Part shown: positions 8,252 through 17,066 of the stretch, piece by piece | Layout: each line of letters starts with the position of its first letter | How positions within the stretch are numbered: the first letter of the stretch is position 1 | NCBI GenBank assembly: GCA_963703325.1 | Contig: OY969805.1 | Coordinates: 868,001 to 932,000 of the forward strand | Origin: Aquilonibacter sp963703325 | GTDB lineage: Bacteria > Vulcanimicrobiota > Vulcanimicrobiia > Vulcanimicrobiales > Vulcanimicrobiaceae | Direction of reading: 5' to 3' | Length of the DNA: 64,000 nucleotides | Notes under the pieces: model-generated | Databases searched by the model: none | The model's input: the letters and a program-made list of their open reading frames with translations, nothing else | What the model was told of the DNA's origin: nothing | Translations under genes and position numbers: made by a program

Positions 8252-9772
8252 ATGAGCCGCGCCTTCTACGTCACCACACCGATCTATTACATCTCGGGCA
8301 ATCCCCATATCGGCCACGTCTACACCACGGTCGTGGCCGACGTGCTTGCGCGGGCGGCCCGCGCGTGCGGACCGGCGTTCTTTCTCACCGGCACCGACGA
8401 ACACGGGCAGAAAGTCGCGAACGCCGCCGCCGAGCATGGAAAGACGCCGCAGGAGTGGTGCGACGAACTCGTACCGCGCTGGCAATCGCTCTTTAAGACC
8501 TACCACGTCCAGTACGATGACTTCATCCGTACGACGCAGCCGCGGCACACGACCAAAGTGCAGCGCGTATTCGAACGGCTGCGCGAAACCGGTGACGTCT
8601 ACCTGGGAAAGTACGAAGGCTGGTACTGCGTGAACGACGAGACGTTTTGGCTCGAGTCCAAGCTCGTGAACGGCCGCTGTCCAACCTGCGGACGTGAGGT
8701 GCAGTGGATTTCCGAGGACGATTGGTTCTTTCGCCTCTCGTCGTATCGCGACCGGCTGCTGGCGCATTTCAAAGCCAATCCCGAGTGGGTACGTCCGCGC
8801 AGTGTCTATAACGAGATGGTGGCGATTCTCGAAGAGGGGCTCGACGATCTCTCGATCTCGCGCACGAACCTCGAGTGGGGCATCCCGATCCCAAACGATG
8901 GCGGGGTGATCTACGTGTGGTTCGACGCGCTGCTCAACTACATCACCGCGATCGGCTGGTCGGAAGATAACGAGCGCTTTCATTCGCTCTGGCCGGCGAA
9001 CGTGCAATTGATCGGCAAAGAGATCGCGCGCTTCCACACGATCATTTGGCCCGCGATTCTTTGGGCTCTTGGCGAGGCGGCGCCGGAACTGGTGTATGCG
9101 CACGGTTGGATCACCATCGACGGCCAGAAGATGGGCAAGAGTCTCGGCAATGCGGTCGATCCATTTGCGCTCGCCGATCGCTTCGGAGCCGACTCGCTGC
9201 GCTATTTTCTTCTGCGCGAGGCCCCATTCGGCAGCGACTTCTCGTATTCCGAAGAGAAGATCGCGCAACGCCGCAACAGCGACTTGGGGAACGACCTCGG
9301 CAACTTGCTCAAACGAACGCTGACGATGTTGCAGAAATACCGCGGCGGCGTCGTACCGCATCGCAGCGAGGATACCGTCTTTGTGCAGCGCTTCGGGGAA
9401 CTGCCGCAGCGAGTGCGCAGGTTGATCTTCGCGCTCGACTTTCGCGGCGCACTCGAGGCGATCTGGGAACTGGTGACGGCACTCAACCGCGCGATCGACG
9501 AACGCAAGCCCTGGGCGCTAGCCAAGGAAGGACGCGATCGCGACCTCGACGCCTTGCTCTACGATCTGTGCGAGGGCCTGCGCTGGCTTGCCGTCCTGCT
9601 GCATCCGTTCATGCCCGAACGCATGATGCAGATGTGGGAGCAGCTCGGCCTGGAGATCGGCATCACCGAAGATTGGGCACGTACGCTGCGCTGGGGCGGC
9701 CTCGAGCCGGGCACACAGACCCACGTCGGCGAAGCGCTCTTCCCCCGAATAGAATTGGAAGAGAGCGCTTAG
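8252..9772 (+). CDS. metG: Methionyl-tRNA synthetase
   Basis: Charges tRNA-Met with methionine. A class I Rossmann core carries HIGH (GNPHIGHVYTT) and a KMSKS-type loop (GQKMGKSLGN); an incomplete CP-type zinc knuckle is seen (CPTCG). The anticodon-binding domain occupies about residues 350-500 (ALNRAIDERKPWALAKEG, HPFMPERMMQMW). At 506 residues it lacks the C-terminal dimerisation domain of the E. coli enzyme and fits the shorter bacterial form. ATG 8252 follows a GC-rich, hairpin-prone 42-bp gap. The following GGDEF gene starts six bases after its stop. Confidence 0.96.
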   Translation: MSRAFYVTTPIYYISGNPHIGHVYTTVVADVLARAARACGPAFFLTGTDEHGQKVANAAAEHGKTPQEWCDELVPRWQSLFKTYHVQYDDFIRTTQPRHTTKVQRVFERLRETGDVYLGKYEGWYCVNDETFWLESKLVNGRCPTCGREVQWISEDDWFFRLSSYRDRLLAHFKANPEWVRPRSVYNEMVAILEEGLDDLSISRTNLEWGIPIPNDGGVIYVWFDALLNYITAIGWSEDNERFHSLWPANVQLIGKEIARFHTIIWPAILWALGEAAPELVYAHGWITIDGQKMGKSLGNAVDPFALADRFGADSLRYFLLREAPFGSDFSYSEEKIAQRRNSDLGNDLGNLLKRTLTMLQKYRGGVVPHRSEDTVFVQRFGELPQRVRRLIFALDFRGALEAIWELVTALNRAIDERKPWALAKEGRDRDLDALLYDLCEGLRWLAVLLHPFMPERMMQMWEQLGLEIGITEDWARTLRWGGLEPGTQTHVGEALFPRIELEESA

Positions 9773-9777
9773 CGGCG

Positions 9778-11460
9778 ATGAGCGAACGCAACGCGCCGAG
9801 CCGGGCAATCACCGTCGGCGGCGGGATCATCGCCGTCGCCGGTCTCGCGGTCGCGTTGACGCTGTATGCAACGTCGTTCACGCAAGTCGATTGGGCTTTG
9901 ACTGCGTGCGGGGCGCTCGCTATTTGCTTCGTCGCGTGCAACGCGCTGCCGGTACGCGGGCTGCGCATGCGCCGCACCGGACTCTCGGCCGAAGCGCTCT
10001 TTCTCGATCTTCCGATCGCTGCGCCGCTCTTTGCCCTTGGCGGCGAGGTGGGCGCAACGGCCTGCGCGCTTGCCTTTGCGCTCGGGTTCGGCGCTGCCTC
10101 GATCGTGCGCAGCGCGGACACGGTTGCCGATCTCCCGCGTCACGGCGTCTTGCGCGTGCTTGCGACGTTGGTCTTCTTGCCGTTCGTTGGGGAGGCGGCG
10201 GAACTGCGGTCGATGCCGATCGCGCAAGCTACGCCGATCTTCGCCGCCATCGTCTGTGTCGCGGCGTTCGTTTTTTTGTTTGGGGTTTCCGCACCGGCAT
10301 CGTCGTACACGTTCCATCTCTCCATCGGGCGTTTGTGGGGCCGGCTGGCGCGCGATCCGCGTACCTGGGCCATCACGCTGGGCGGCGTACTATGGACAAC
10401 GATCGGGCGTAACGAAATCGTGCTCGGCCACAATCTCGTGGCCATCGCGCTCTGGCTACCGGTGTGCTTATCCGCGTTCTTGCTGCACACGATCGACCGG
10501 CAGCACTCCGAACTGCACCGCCTGCGGCTCGTGCGCGATGCGGTGCAAGCGATGCTCGGCGATCGCGATCCGCTGCCTCAAATCAACGCCATCCTCGCGA
10601 CGCTGCGCGTACCATCGTTCGACGAAACGGTATCGGTACTCGCCGCCACGAGTGCCCGGACCGATGCATGGCGCACGGTGACCACACTCGGGCCCACGCT
10701 CAGTTCCGCCGGTGACGAACTGGGGCGCCGGATTTTAGCACGCTTGAAATTCAGCGGTACGCCGTCGACGTCGTTGCGCGACGACTACTATACGGCATAT
10801 GCCTTTGCCGCACGGCTCGCGGACGGCGAGGTGCATGGCGCACTCACCGTGCATCGCCGCAACGACCGCCCGCTTTCGAGCGAGCAAATCGCGCAGTTCA
10901 CCAATGCCGCCTTCGAGCTGGCACCGCTCCTGCGCGACATGCGCACCATCACCGCCACGCAAAATGCCGCCACCTTCGACGGCCTCACCGGCCTGGTGAA
11001 CCGTGCGACGGCCATGGAGCGCCTGCACGCGATGCTCGAGCAAATATCGATCACTGAGAACGGGGCGGTGCTCCTCCTCGACATCGATCACTTCAAAGCG
11101 ATCAACGATCAACTCGGCCACGCCGCCGGCGACGAATGCCTGCGCAAAATCGGCGAGATCATTCGCCACACGGTGCGTGGCGGTGATACCGCGGGCCGCA
11201 TCGGCGGCGAAGAGTTTCTCATCGTCATGCCCGCCGCCTCGCGCGATATCGCGTTGACCGTCGGCGAGCGCCTTCGCCTCGCGGTTGCACTCGGCGGCAT
11301 GCGGTACGCTAACGGTGAGCCGGTCACGACCAGCATCGGTGCGGCGGCCGCTCGCGTCGGCGACACCGCGGAGACATTACTTGCCCGCGCCGATCGCGGC
11401 TTGTACGAAGCTAAGCGCCAAGGCCGCAACCGGATGGTGGAGGATCGGGAATCTGCTTGA
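9778..11460 (+). CDS. Membrane-bound diguanylate cyclase (GGDEF)
   Basis: Predicted to make cyclic di-GMP from two GTP. The N-terminal half (about residues 10-240) holds six to eight hydrophobic segments. A poorly conserved GAF-like region follows (about 250-395), then a GGDEF domain starting at DGLTGLVNR. The active-site motif is GGEEF (RIGGEEFLIV), preceded by LLLDIDHFKAINDQLGHAAGD, so it should be active; an inhibitory RxxD site is not evident. It starts with ATG six bases after metG, and no ligand is indicated. The frame is open much further upstream through metG, but that part is a shadow. Confidence 0.9.
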   Translation: MSERNAPSRAITVGGGIIAVAGLAVALTLYATSFTQVDWALTACGALAICFVACNALPVRGLRMRRTGLSAEALFLDLPIAAPLFALGGEVGATACALAFALGFGAASIVRSADTVADLPRHGVLRVLATLVFLPFVGEAAELRSMPIAQATPIFAAIVCVAAFVFLFGVSAPASSYTFHLSIGRLWGRLARDPRTWAITLGGVLWTTIGRNEIVLGHNLVAIALWLPVCLSAFLLHTIDRQHSELHRLRLVRDAVQAMLGDRDPLPQINAILATLRVPSFDETVSVLAATSARTDAWRTVTTLGPTLSSAGDELGRRILARLKFSGTPSTSLRDDYYTAYAFAARLADGEVHGALTVHRRNDRPLSSEQIAQFTNAAFELAPLLRDMRTITATQNAATFDGLTGLVNRATAMERLHAMLEQISITENGAVLLLDIDHFKAINDQLGHAAGDECLRKIGEIIRHTVRGGDTAGRIGGEEFLIVMPAASRDIALTVGERLRLAVALGGMRYANGEPVTTSIGAAAARVGDTAETLLARADRGLYEAKRQGRNRMVEDRESA

Positions 11461-11484
11461 GGTTACGATGATTCCCAATAAGAA

Positions 11485-12249
11485 ATGATAGATACACACG
11501 CGCATTTACACGATGCGAAGTTCGATGCGGATCGCGCCGCGGTGATCGATCGGGCACGTACGGCCGGCATTTCGACGATCGTGAACGTCGGTTGCGATAT
11601 TGGCGACTCGCTGCGTGCGCTTGAGACCGCCCGCGAATATCGCCTCCACGCCTCGGTCGGCATTCATCCGCACGAAGCCAAGGATGCCCCGCCGGATATT
11701 GCGGCCGTTTTCGAGCCGTTTCTGCACGATTCACGCGTGGTGGCCATCGGCGAGGCGGGCTTGGATTACTACTACGATCACAGTCCGCGCGACGTGCAGC
11801 AACGCGTGTTACGCGAACAGCTGGATCTGGCACGCGAGACCGGCTTTCCGTTCATCTTTCATCAGCGAGACGCGTTCGAAGATTTTTTGACAATTCTGCG
11901 CGAGCGCTGGCGCGCACCGATGCGCGGTGTCGTCCACTGCTTCACCGGCGATGCAGACCAAGCGCGGATCCTCTCGCAAGAATTCGGTCTCTATCTGGGC
12001 ATCGGCGGCGTGCTGACATTCAAAGCCGCCGAGCCATTGCGCGCCGCGGTTCGCGCCGTCGGGTTACGGTCGCTTGTCCTCGAGACCGACTGTCCGTACC
12101 TTGCGCCCGTCCCGCATCGCGGCGAGCGTAATGAACCCGCGTATGTCGAACTCACCGCGAAACGGCTCGCTGAAGTTCTGGAGTGCGGCGTCGACGAGGT
12201 TGTCAGTGTCACCGACGCGAACGCGCGCACCGTATTCCCGTTGCCCTAG
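11485..12249 (+). CDS. tatD: TatD-family metal-dependent hydrolase/deoxyribonuclease
   Basis: A TIM-barrel nuclease of the amidohydrolase superfamily, 254 residues. Metal-binding motifs are in order: DTHAHL at the N-terminus, GEAGLDYYY, FHQRDA, HCFTG and LETDCPYLAP. TatD enzymes act as 3'-5' exonucleases in DNA and RNA repair or quality control. Despite its name it is not part of the Tat translocon encoded at 16.7-17.9 kb. It often neighbours metG and rsmI in bacteria, as here. Confidence 0.93.
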   Translation: MIDTHAHLHDAKFDADRAAVIDRARTAGISTIVNVGCDIGDSLRALETAREYRLHASVGIHPHEAKDAPPDIAAVFEPFLHDSRVVAIGEAGLDYYYDHSPRDVQQRVLREQLDLARETGFPFIFHQRDAFEDFLTILRERWRAPMRGVVHCFTGDADQARILSQEFGLYLGIGGVLTFKAAEPLRAAVRAVGLRSLVLETDCPYLAPVPHRGERNEPAYVELTAKRLAEVLECGVDEVVSVTDANARTVFPLP

Positions 12250-12266
12250 ACCATTCGAGGAGCCGG

Positions 12267-14135
12267 ATGAATCTGATCGTTGCCCTGATCGCAGTTATTA
12301 TTCCTTTTACCGCCGCAACGCCGTATGCGACCCAGTCGCAGCCGCTGACGCTCGCCGTCGATGCGTCGCTGGCCGCGCGCGGCATCGCGTACGTGCACGA
12401 AGCCGTCCCCGTACACGCGGGAGAGATGACCCTGGTCTATCCGAAATGGATCCCCGGCGAGCACGGTCCCACCGGCCCACTCAACAATCTGACCTCGTTG
12501 CGCGTTAAGGCCGGGGGCACATCGCTCGACTGGCGCCGCGACACCGTCGATCTGTACGCCTTTCACGTCGATGTGCCGAGCGGCGTTTCTACGCTCGATG
12601 TCAGCTTTACCATACTGATGAACGCACCCGGCGATACGATGTCGACGCACGACGTCACCGTCATCAACTGGAACCGCTACATTTTGTATCAGGACGGCAT
12701 CGATTCGCACGACTACTATGTGAAGCCGTCGATCGTATTGCCGTCCGGCTGGGATTTCGGCGCGGCACTGCGCGATCCGCAGCGTAGCGGCAACACCGTG
12801 AGCTTTGCGGTCACGACGCTCAACCAATTCATCGACTCGCCGCTCGACATGGGCGCATACGTGAAGAAGTGGACGTTGTGGAAAGGTAACGGCTCGTACG
12901 TCGAGCTCGATGCGTTTGCGGGCCGTCCGCAGGACCTCGAGGTGCCCGACAAGATGGTCGAAGCCTATAAACGCATGCCCGGGCAGGCATTTGCGTTGTA
13001 CGGCTCGCGGCATTTTGCCGACTACCACGCGCTGCTCACGCTGAGCGACCAGATCGGCTTTCAAGGGATCGAGCATCATCAGTCCAGCGACGACCGTTCG
13101 CCCGATGACTTCCTGACCAACCCGCAGGAGGCGCTGGAAGGCGGCGATCTCGTCACGCACGAGTTCTCGCACTCTTGGAACGGCAAGTATCGCCGTCCCG
13201 CGGATTTGACGACGCCCAACTTCCAGGTTCCACAGCAAACCGATCTGCTCTGGGTCTACGAGGGCATGAATCAATACCTCGGTGACCTGCTCTCGTTCCG
13301 CTCGGGCATTCGCGACTATAAGGACTATCCGGAATATTTGGCTTCGTTGTACGCCGAGATGGATACCGAGACCGGCCGTGAAACCACGCCGCTCATCGAC
13401 CTCACTACCGGTGCGCCATACTATTACGAAGCGCGCGGGGACTATCACGCGATCCGCCGCAACGCGGGCGACTTCTACACCGAAGGCGAGCTGATGTGGC
13501 TCGACGTCGACACGATCATTCGCGAGCGCTCGCATGGGGCGCGCTCGCTCGATACGTTCTTGCACAAGTACACGCTGCCGCTGAGCACCGGACCGATTGT
13601 GAAGACCTACGATCGCGCCGAAATCGAAGCGCTGCTGAACCAGACCGAGCCGTATGATTGGCACGCGTTCTTCGATACGTACGTCTACTCGATTGCCATT
13701 CATCCGCCGACCGACGAGCTGGCACGCGCGGGATGGAAGTTCGTCTATAACGACAAGCCCAACACGTTCATCCGCGCGGGCGAATCACTACGGCACTCGA
13801 TCAACGCCTGGTACTCGATCGGTGCTACCATTGCCGGCCGCAGCGGCCGCGTTACCGACGTACGTGAAAACTCGCCCGCCTGGCATGCCGGGCTCGCCGT
13901 CGGCGAGACCATTGAAGCGCTCGACGGTCAAGCGTTCGATCCCGACGTGTTTGACTATGCGCTCAAACGTGCGGAGCACGGCGGCCCGCCCATCACCGTG
14001 GTGGTTTCACAAGACGGCTGGTACACGACGCTCTCGATCGATTATCATGACGGGCCGCTCTATCCGCATCTCGAGCGGATTACGAATACACCCGACATGC
14101 TCGAGGCAATCATGAAGCCGGTCGCAACGCTGTAG
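12267..14135 (+). CDS. Secreted M61-family glycyl aminopeptidase with PDZ domain
   Basis: An exported zinc peptidase. A short signal peptide (MNLIVALIAVIIPFTAATPYA) precedes the M61 N-terminal beta domain. The gluzincin core has HEFSHSWNGKYRRP (HExxH, about residues 294-298) and the third ligand Glu in YEGMNQYLGDLL. A PDZ domain forms the C-terminal 110 residues (GRVTDVRENSPAWHAGLAVGETI). The start ATG 12267 has GAGGAG upstream at good spacing. At 622 residues it is full length. Its 3' end overlaps the convergent PLD-like gene by 26 bp. Confidence 0.92.
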   Translation: MNLIVALIAVIIPFTAATPYATQSQPLTLAVDASLAARGIAYVHEAVPVHAGEMTLVYPKWIPGEHGPTGPLNNLTSLRVKAGGTSLDWRRDTVDLYAFHVDVPSGVSTLDVSFTILMNAPGDTMSTHDVTVINWNRYILYQDGIDSHDYYVKPSIVLPSGWDFGAALRDPQRSGNTVSFAVTTLNQFIDSPLDMGAYVKKWTLWKGNGSYVELDAFAGRPQDLEVPDKMVEAYKRMPGQAFALYGSRHFADYHALLTLSDQIGFQGIEHHQSSDDRSPDDFLTNPQEALEGGDLVTHEFSHSWNGKYRRPADLTTPNFQVPQQTDLLWVYEGMNQYLGDLLSFRSGIRDYKDYPEYLASLYAEMDTETGRETTPLIDLTTGAPYYYEARGDYHAIRRNAGDFYTEGELMWLDVDTIIRERSHGARSLDTFLHKYTLPLSTGPIVKTYDRAEIEALLNQTEPYDWHAFFDTYVYSIAIHPPTDELARAGWKFVYNDKPNTFIRAGESLRHSINAWYSIGATIAGRSGRVTDVRENSPAWHAGLAVGETIEALDGQAFDPDVFDYALKRAEHGGPPITVVVSQDGWYTTLSIDYHDGPLYPHLERITNTPDMLEAIMKPVATL

Positions 14136-15018
14136 CCAGCGTTGCGGCGCCTTGCCAACGCGCGTCAAATGTCTGGCGCAGATGCGCAAGGATCGAGGGT
14201 GCGTCGCTACGCACGCCCCAGTCCAGCTGATCGGGGTGATCGAAGGCCACCGTCGCGTTGGCCGAGCCGATCCATCCGCGAGAGCCGTTGACGACGACAA
14301 GCTTCTCGTCCGCATCTACGACACGGACGCTCACGCCGTCGGCGGACAATTTCTCGAGAGCGCCGCGCTCGTTCGGATTTCCGCGCATGTCACGCACGCT
14401 GACCAAGAGGCGCACGTGCGCGCCGGCGCGGCCGAGCGAATCGAGCGCGGTGTACACGCGATTGTTCGCACCGAATGATTCGCTCTCGACGATCACGTCG
14501 TCCCCGCCGTGCGCTTCGTTGAGAAGCCGCGCCTCTGATGCGAGCGCCTCGCGCTTGGCCACCGCAAAGAACGGCGTCGGAGCATCTTCGCGTCCCGCGA
14601 CCGCGTCGCGGACGATCGCCGCGTCGCGCGCGAAATCATCGCGGACGATCGTATCGGCACCGTCGTCGGGCCAGTTGCGATCGTCGAGAAACAGCTTCCC
14701 GTCGACCAGCGCCGCTTTGCAGTGCAGCATGGCATCGGACGAATGCTGATCCGGATGCACGAGCGCGGCGTCGGCGCCGGCGGCTCGGAGTTGAGCTATG
14801 GCAGCACTGTTGGCCCCGGTCACGCCGCCATCGTCCTTATAAATGTAGCCTTCGAGCCGAACGCGCACGTGCGTTCCCGCCTTCGCGGCGGCGGTTAGGC
14901 CGTCGAGAACCCGTCCCGCGGGCAAAGTATAGGCGATGAGCGAAACGTCGCGTGCGTTCGCGAGCGCACAGACGAGCTCTGCGGTCGAACTCAATGTCAT
15001 CATCAGCGCTACCATCAC
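14110..15018 (-). CDS. Phospholipase D-like protein with one intact HKD motif
   Basis: A PLD-superfamily protein of about 302 residues. The first half carries a complete HKD motif (LHCKAALVDGKLFLDDRNW: His, Lys, Asp). In the second half the matching segment reads DEKLVVVNGSRGWIGSANAT, where the His is replaced by Asp and the Asp by Asn. Normally both motifs form one active site. A dimer using the intact half, or a non-hydrolytic role, is possible. The N-terminus is weakly hydrophobic and several ATG codons lie close together, so the start is uncertain. Confidence 0.8.
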   Translation of the reverse strand: MMVALMMTLSSTAELVCALANARDVSLIAYTLPAGRVLDGLTAAAKAGTHVRVRLEGYIYKDDGGVTGANSAAIAQLRAAGADAALVHPDQHSSDAMLHCKAALVDGKLFLDDRNWPDDGADTIVRDDFARDAAIVRDAVAGREDAPTPFFAVAKREALASEARLLNEAHGGDDVIVESESFGANNRVYTALDSLGRAGAHVRLLVSVRDMRGNPNERGALEKLSADGVSVRVVDADEKLVVVNGSRGWIGSANATVAFDHPDQLDWGVRSDAPSILAHLRQTFDARWQGAATLATALRPAS

Positions 15019-15061
15019 GACAAAGGTGCGCCATATCTAGGGGAGAAGAGCCAGAACTCTC

Positions 15062-15787
15062 ATGGCGACCCAGGTACCCATTCCCCCGGCCGGTGACAAA
15101 GGCGCGTTCGTGCGCGAGATGTTCGCCCGCATTGCCCCTCGCTACGACGCGGCCAACCGCGTACTCACGGCGGGCATGGACGAAGGCTGGCGCAAGCGGT
15201 CGATCGCATTGCTGGCTCCGCCGCGCGGCGGTACCGTGCTCGACCTTTGCTGCGGAACGGGCGACGTCGTCTTTCATCTGCTGCGGACCGATCCATCGCT
15301 GCATGTTACGGGAATCGATTTCTGCGCGCCCATGCTCGAGGGCGCGCGCAAGCGCGCTGTGCGCGAGGCGCGCGGCGAGGCGTCCTTTGTTGAAGGGGAC
15401 GTGATGGCGCTTCCGTTTGGAGACAACACGTTCGACGGTGCGACAATGGGGTTTAGCTTGCGTAACGTGGTCGAGATCGATCAGGTGTTGCGCGAGATCG
15501 TGCGCGTGCTCAAACCCGGCGCGCGCTTCGTAAACCTCGACGTCAGCAAGGCACCGAATCGCCTGTTCAAACGATTTTTCGATCTGTACTTTTATCGGCT
15601 CGTGCCGTTGATCGGCGGGATGGTCGGCGGTTCACGCGCAGCCTATACCTACTTACCGAATTCGCTGACACATCATCCGGGCGCCGAGGATCTGCGCACC
15701 CGCTTCACGCGAGCCGGCTTTGCCGACGCGGGATTCGAACGGATGATGGGCGGATCGATTGCCATTCACTACGGAACCAAGGCCTAG
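15062..15787 (+). CDS. menG: Demethylmenaquinone methyltransferase (UbiE/MenG)
   Basis: S-adenosylmethionine-dependent methylation of demethylmenaquinone, the last step of menaquinone synthesis. The sequence has FARIAPRYDAANRVLTAGMD, LDLCCGTGD (SAM motif I), GDVMALPFGDNTFDG and the family signature GFSLRNV. Its 241 residues are typical. A GGGGAGAAGAG stretch lies upstream of ATG 15062. The stop codon shares one base with the start of the polyprenyl synthase gene, which would supply the quinone side chain, so the two form a menaquinone unit. Confidence 0.93.
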   Translation: MATQVPIPPAGDKGAFVREMFARIAPRYDAANRVLTAGMDEGWRKRSIALLAPPRGGTVLDLCCGTGDVVFHLLRTDPSLHVTGIDFCAPMLEGARKRAVREARGEASFVEGDVMALPFGDNTFDGATMGFSLRNVVEIDQVLREIVRVLKPGARFVNLDVSKAPNRLFKRFFDLYFYRLVPLIGGMVGGSRAAYTYLPNSLTHHPGAEDLRTRFTRAGFADAGFERMMGGSIAIHYGTKA

Positions 15788-16746
15788 TGGCTAGCACACT
15801 GCGCAGCGACGAATCGAATCTGCACGACCTCGTCGAGCACTTTTTCCGCGCGAGCTTCTCGACCGACAATCCGATTATCACCGAGGCCGTTCGACGCATG
15901 CTCGCCGCCGGCGGGAAGCGCTTGCGTCCGCGCGTCGCGCTGCTTGCCGCCTCCGCGTGCGGCGACGATCCGCAGCGCCATCTGCACCTGGCCGCCTACA
16001 TGGAATTGATTCACGTCGCAACGCTCATTCACGACGACGTGGTCGACAACGCGATGACGCGCCGCGGCGTCAACGCGACCGCAGTCGACTTCGGCAATCG
16101 CGTATCGGTGCTTGCCGGCGACTATCTCTTCGCGTGGATTTTCAAGAACGTCACCGCAAATTATCCGCATCCGATACCGAACATTCTCTCGGCGACGCTG
16201 GCAGATATCTGCGACGGCGAAGTCTTGCAGCTCCAGGCGCTGGGGAATTTGGACCTCACGTTCGACGCTTACGTCGAGATCGCTCGCAAAAAGACCGCCT
16301 CGCTGTTCGCAGCGTCAGCGGCGTGCGGCGCGATCATGGGCGGCGGTAGTGCCGAGCAGATCGACGCGATGCGCGTCTTCGGCGACTTTTACGGCATCGC
16401 GTTCCAAATGAACGACGATCTGCTCGACATGACCGCCGATGAACGCTCGCTCGGTAAGCCGGTCGGCAACGATCTACGCGAGCGCAAAGTAACCGTTCCG
16501 TTAGTGTTGGCGCTTGGAGCCGGCAACCGGGAATTTTACGAAGCGGTCGATCGTTTCTTCAGCGGATCCGGCGACGCCGGAATCCCGGGTGTCGTGGCCG
16601 CCATCGCGCGAGAAGGCGGCCTCGACAGCACGCGCGAGGAGATCGCTCGCTATGCTGAGCGCGCCAAGGCCGCGCTGGAGCCTTTGCCCCCAAGCGCGGC
16701 GAAGGAAGAGATGAGGCGACTGGCCGATGCGCTGGCCGCCGAATAG
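15787..16746 (+). CDS. Polyprenyl diphosphate synthase (menaquinone side chain)
   Basis: Builds the long isoprenoid chain from IPP units. Both aspartate-rich motifs are present: LIHDDVVDNAMTRRG (first DDxxD, about residue 83) and FQMNDDLLDMTAD (second). GGKRLRPRVALL is the usual N-terminal motif. The 319 residues match heptaprenyl/octaprenyl synthases (HepT/IspB); exact chain length cannot be read. The start is GTG 15787, sharing one base with the menG stop. tatA follows after 12 bp with AAAGGA upstream. Confidence 0.92.
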   Translation: MASTLRSDESNLHDLVEHFFRASFSTDNPIITEAVRRMLAAGGKRLRPRVALLAASACGDDPQRHLHLAAYMELIHVATLIHDDVVDNAMTRRGVNATAVDFGNRVSVLAGDYLFAWIFKNVTANYPHPIPNILSATLADICDGEVLQLQALGNLDLTFDAYVEIARKKTASLFAASAACGAIMGGGSAEQIDAMRVFGDFYGIAFQMNDDLLDMTADERSLGKPVGNDLRERKVTVPLVLALGAGNREFYEAVDRFFSGSGDAGIPGVVAAIAREGGLDSTREEIARYAERAKAALEPLPPSAAKEEMRRLADALAAE

Positions 16747-16758
16747 AAAGGAACGTTC

Positions 16759-17055
16759 ATGTTTCACCCCGTCCTCGCGATAATCGACGCGCCGATCATC
16801 ATCGGCATTTTGGTCGTCGGCGCGATCCTCTTCGGAGCTGATAAGCTGCCGAAGCTCGCCCGTAGCGCCGGTCAGGCCAAAAAGGAATTCATGATGGGCC
16901 AGATCGAGGCGGACGAAGCCACCGCGCGCGCCCGCGAAGAGGCACGCCAACGGATGGATTCGCAGCACGCCGATGTCATGCAAAACGTCGAGGCTGGAAG
17001 CGTCGCCGGCGAGGCCGTTCCGCCGCCTACCCCCGGTAAAGGCACGCAAGCCTAA
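16759..17055 (+). CDS. tatA: Twin-arginine translocase subunit TatA/TatB
   Basis: A small single-span protein of 98 residues. The N-terminal membrane helix (about residues 12-30) is followed by FGADKLPKLARSAGQAKKEF, the conserved amphipathic helix of TatA proteins, and then an acidic, Ala/Glu-rich coiled region. It assembles with TatC to export folded proteins such as the Rieske protein and flavoprotein encoded at 21-24.6 kb. A separate TatB is not seen; the protein may serve both roles. ATG 16759 is preceded by AAAGGA. Confidence 0.9.
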   Translation: MFHPVLAIIDAPIIIGILVVGAILFGADKLPKLARSAGQAKKEFMMGQIEADEATARAREEARQRMDSQHADVMQNVEAGSVAGEAVPPPTPGKGTQA

Positions 17056-17066
17056 GGCGCACTAAC

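Noticed and set aside
7793..9361. Long minus-strand open frame across rsmI and metG
   Set aside because: Arg/Val/His-rich shadow opposite well-conserved genes; no recognisable domain.
12246..13703. Long minus-strand open frame opposite the M61 peptidase
   Set aside because: GC-rich antisense shadow; the plus strand carries the conserved HExxH peptidase.
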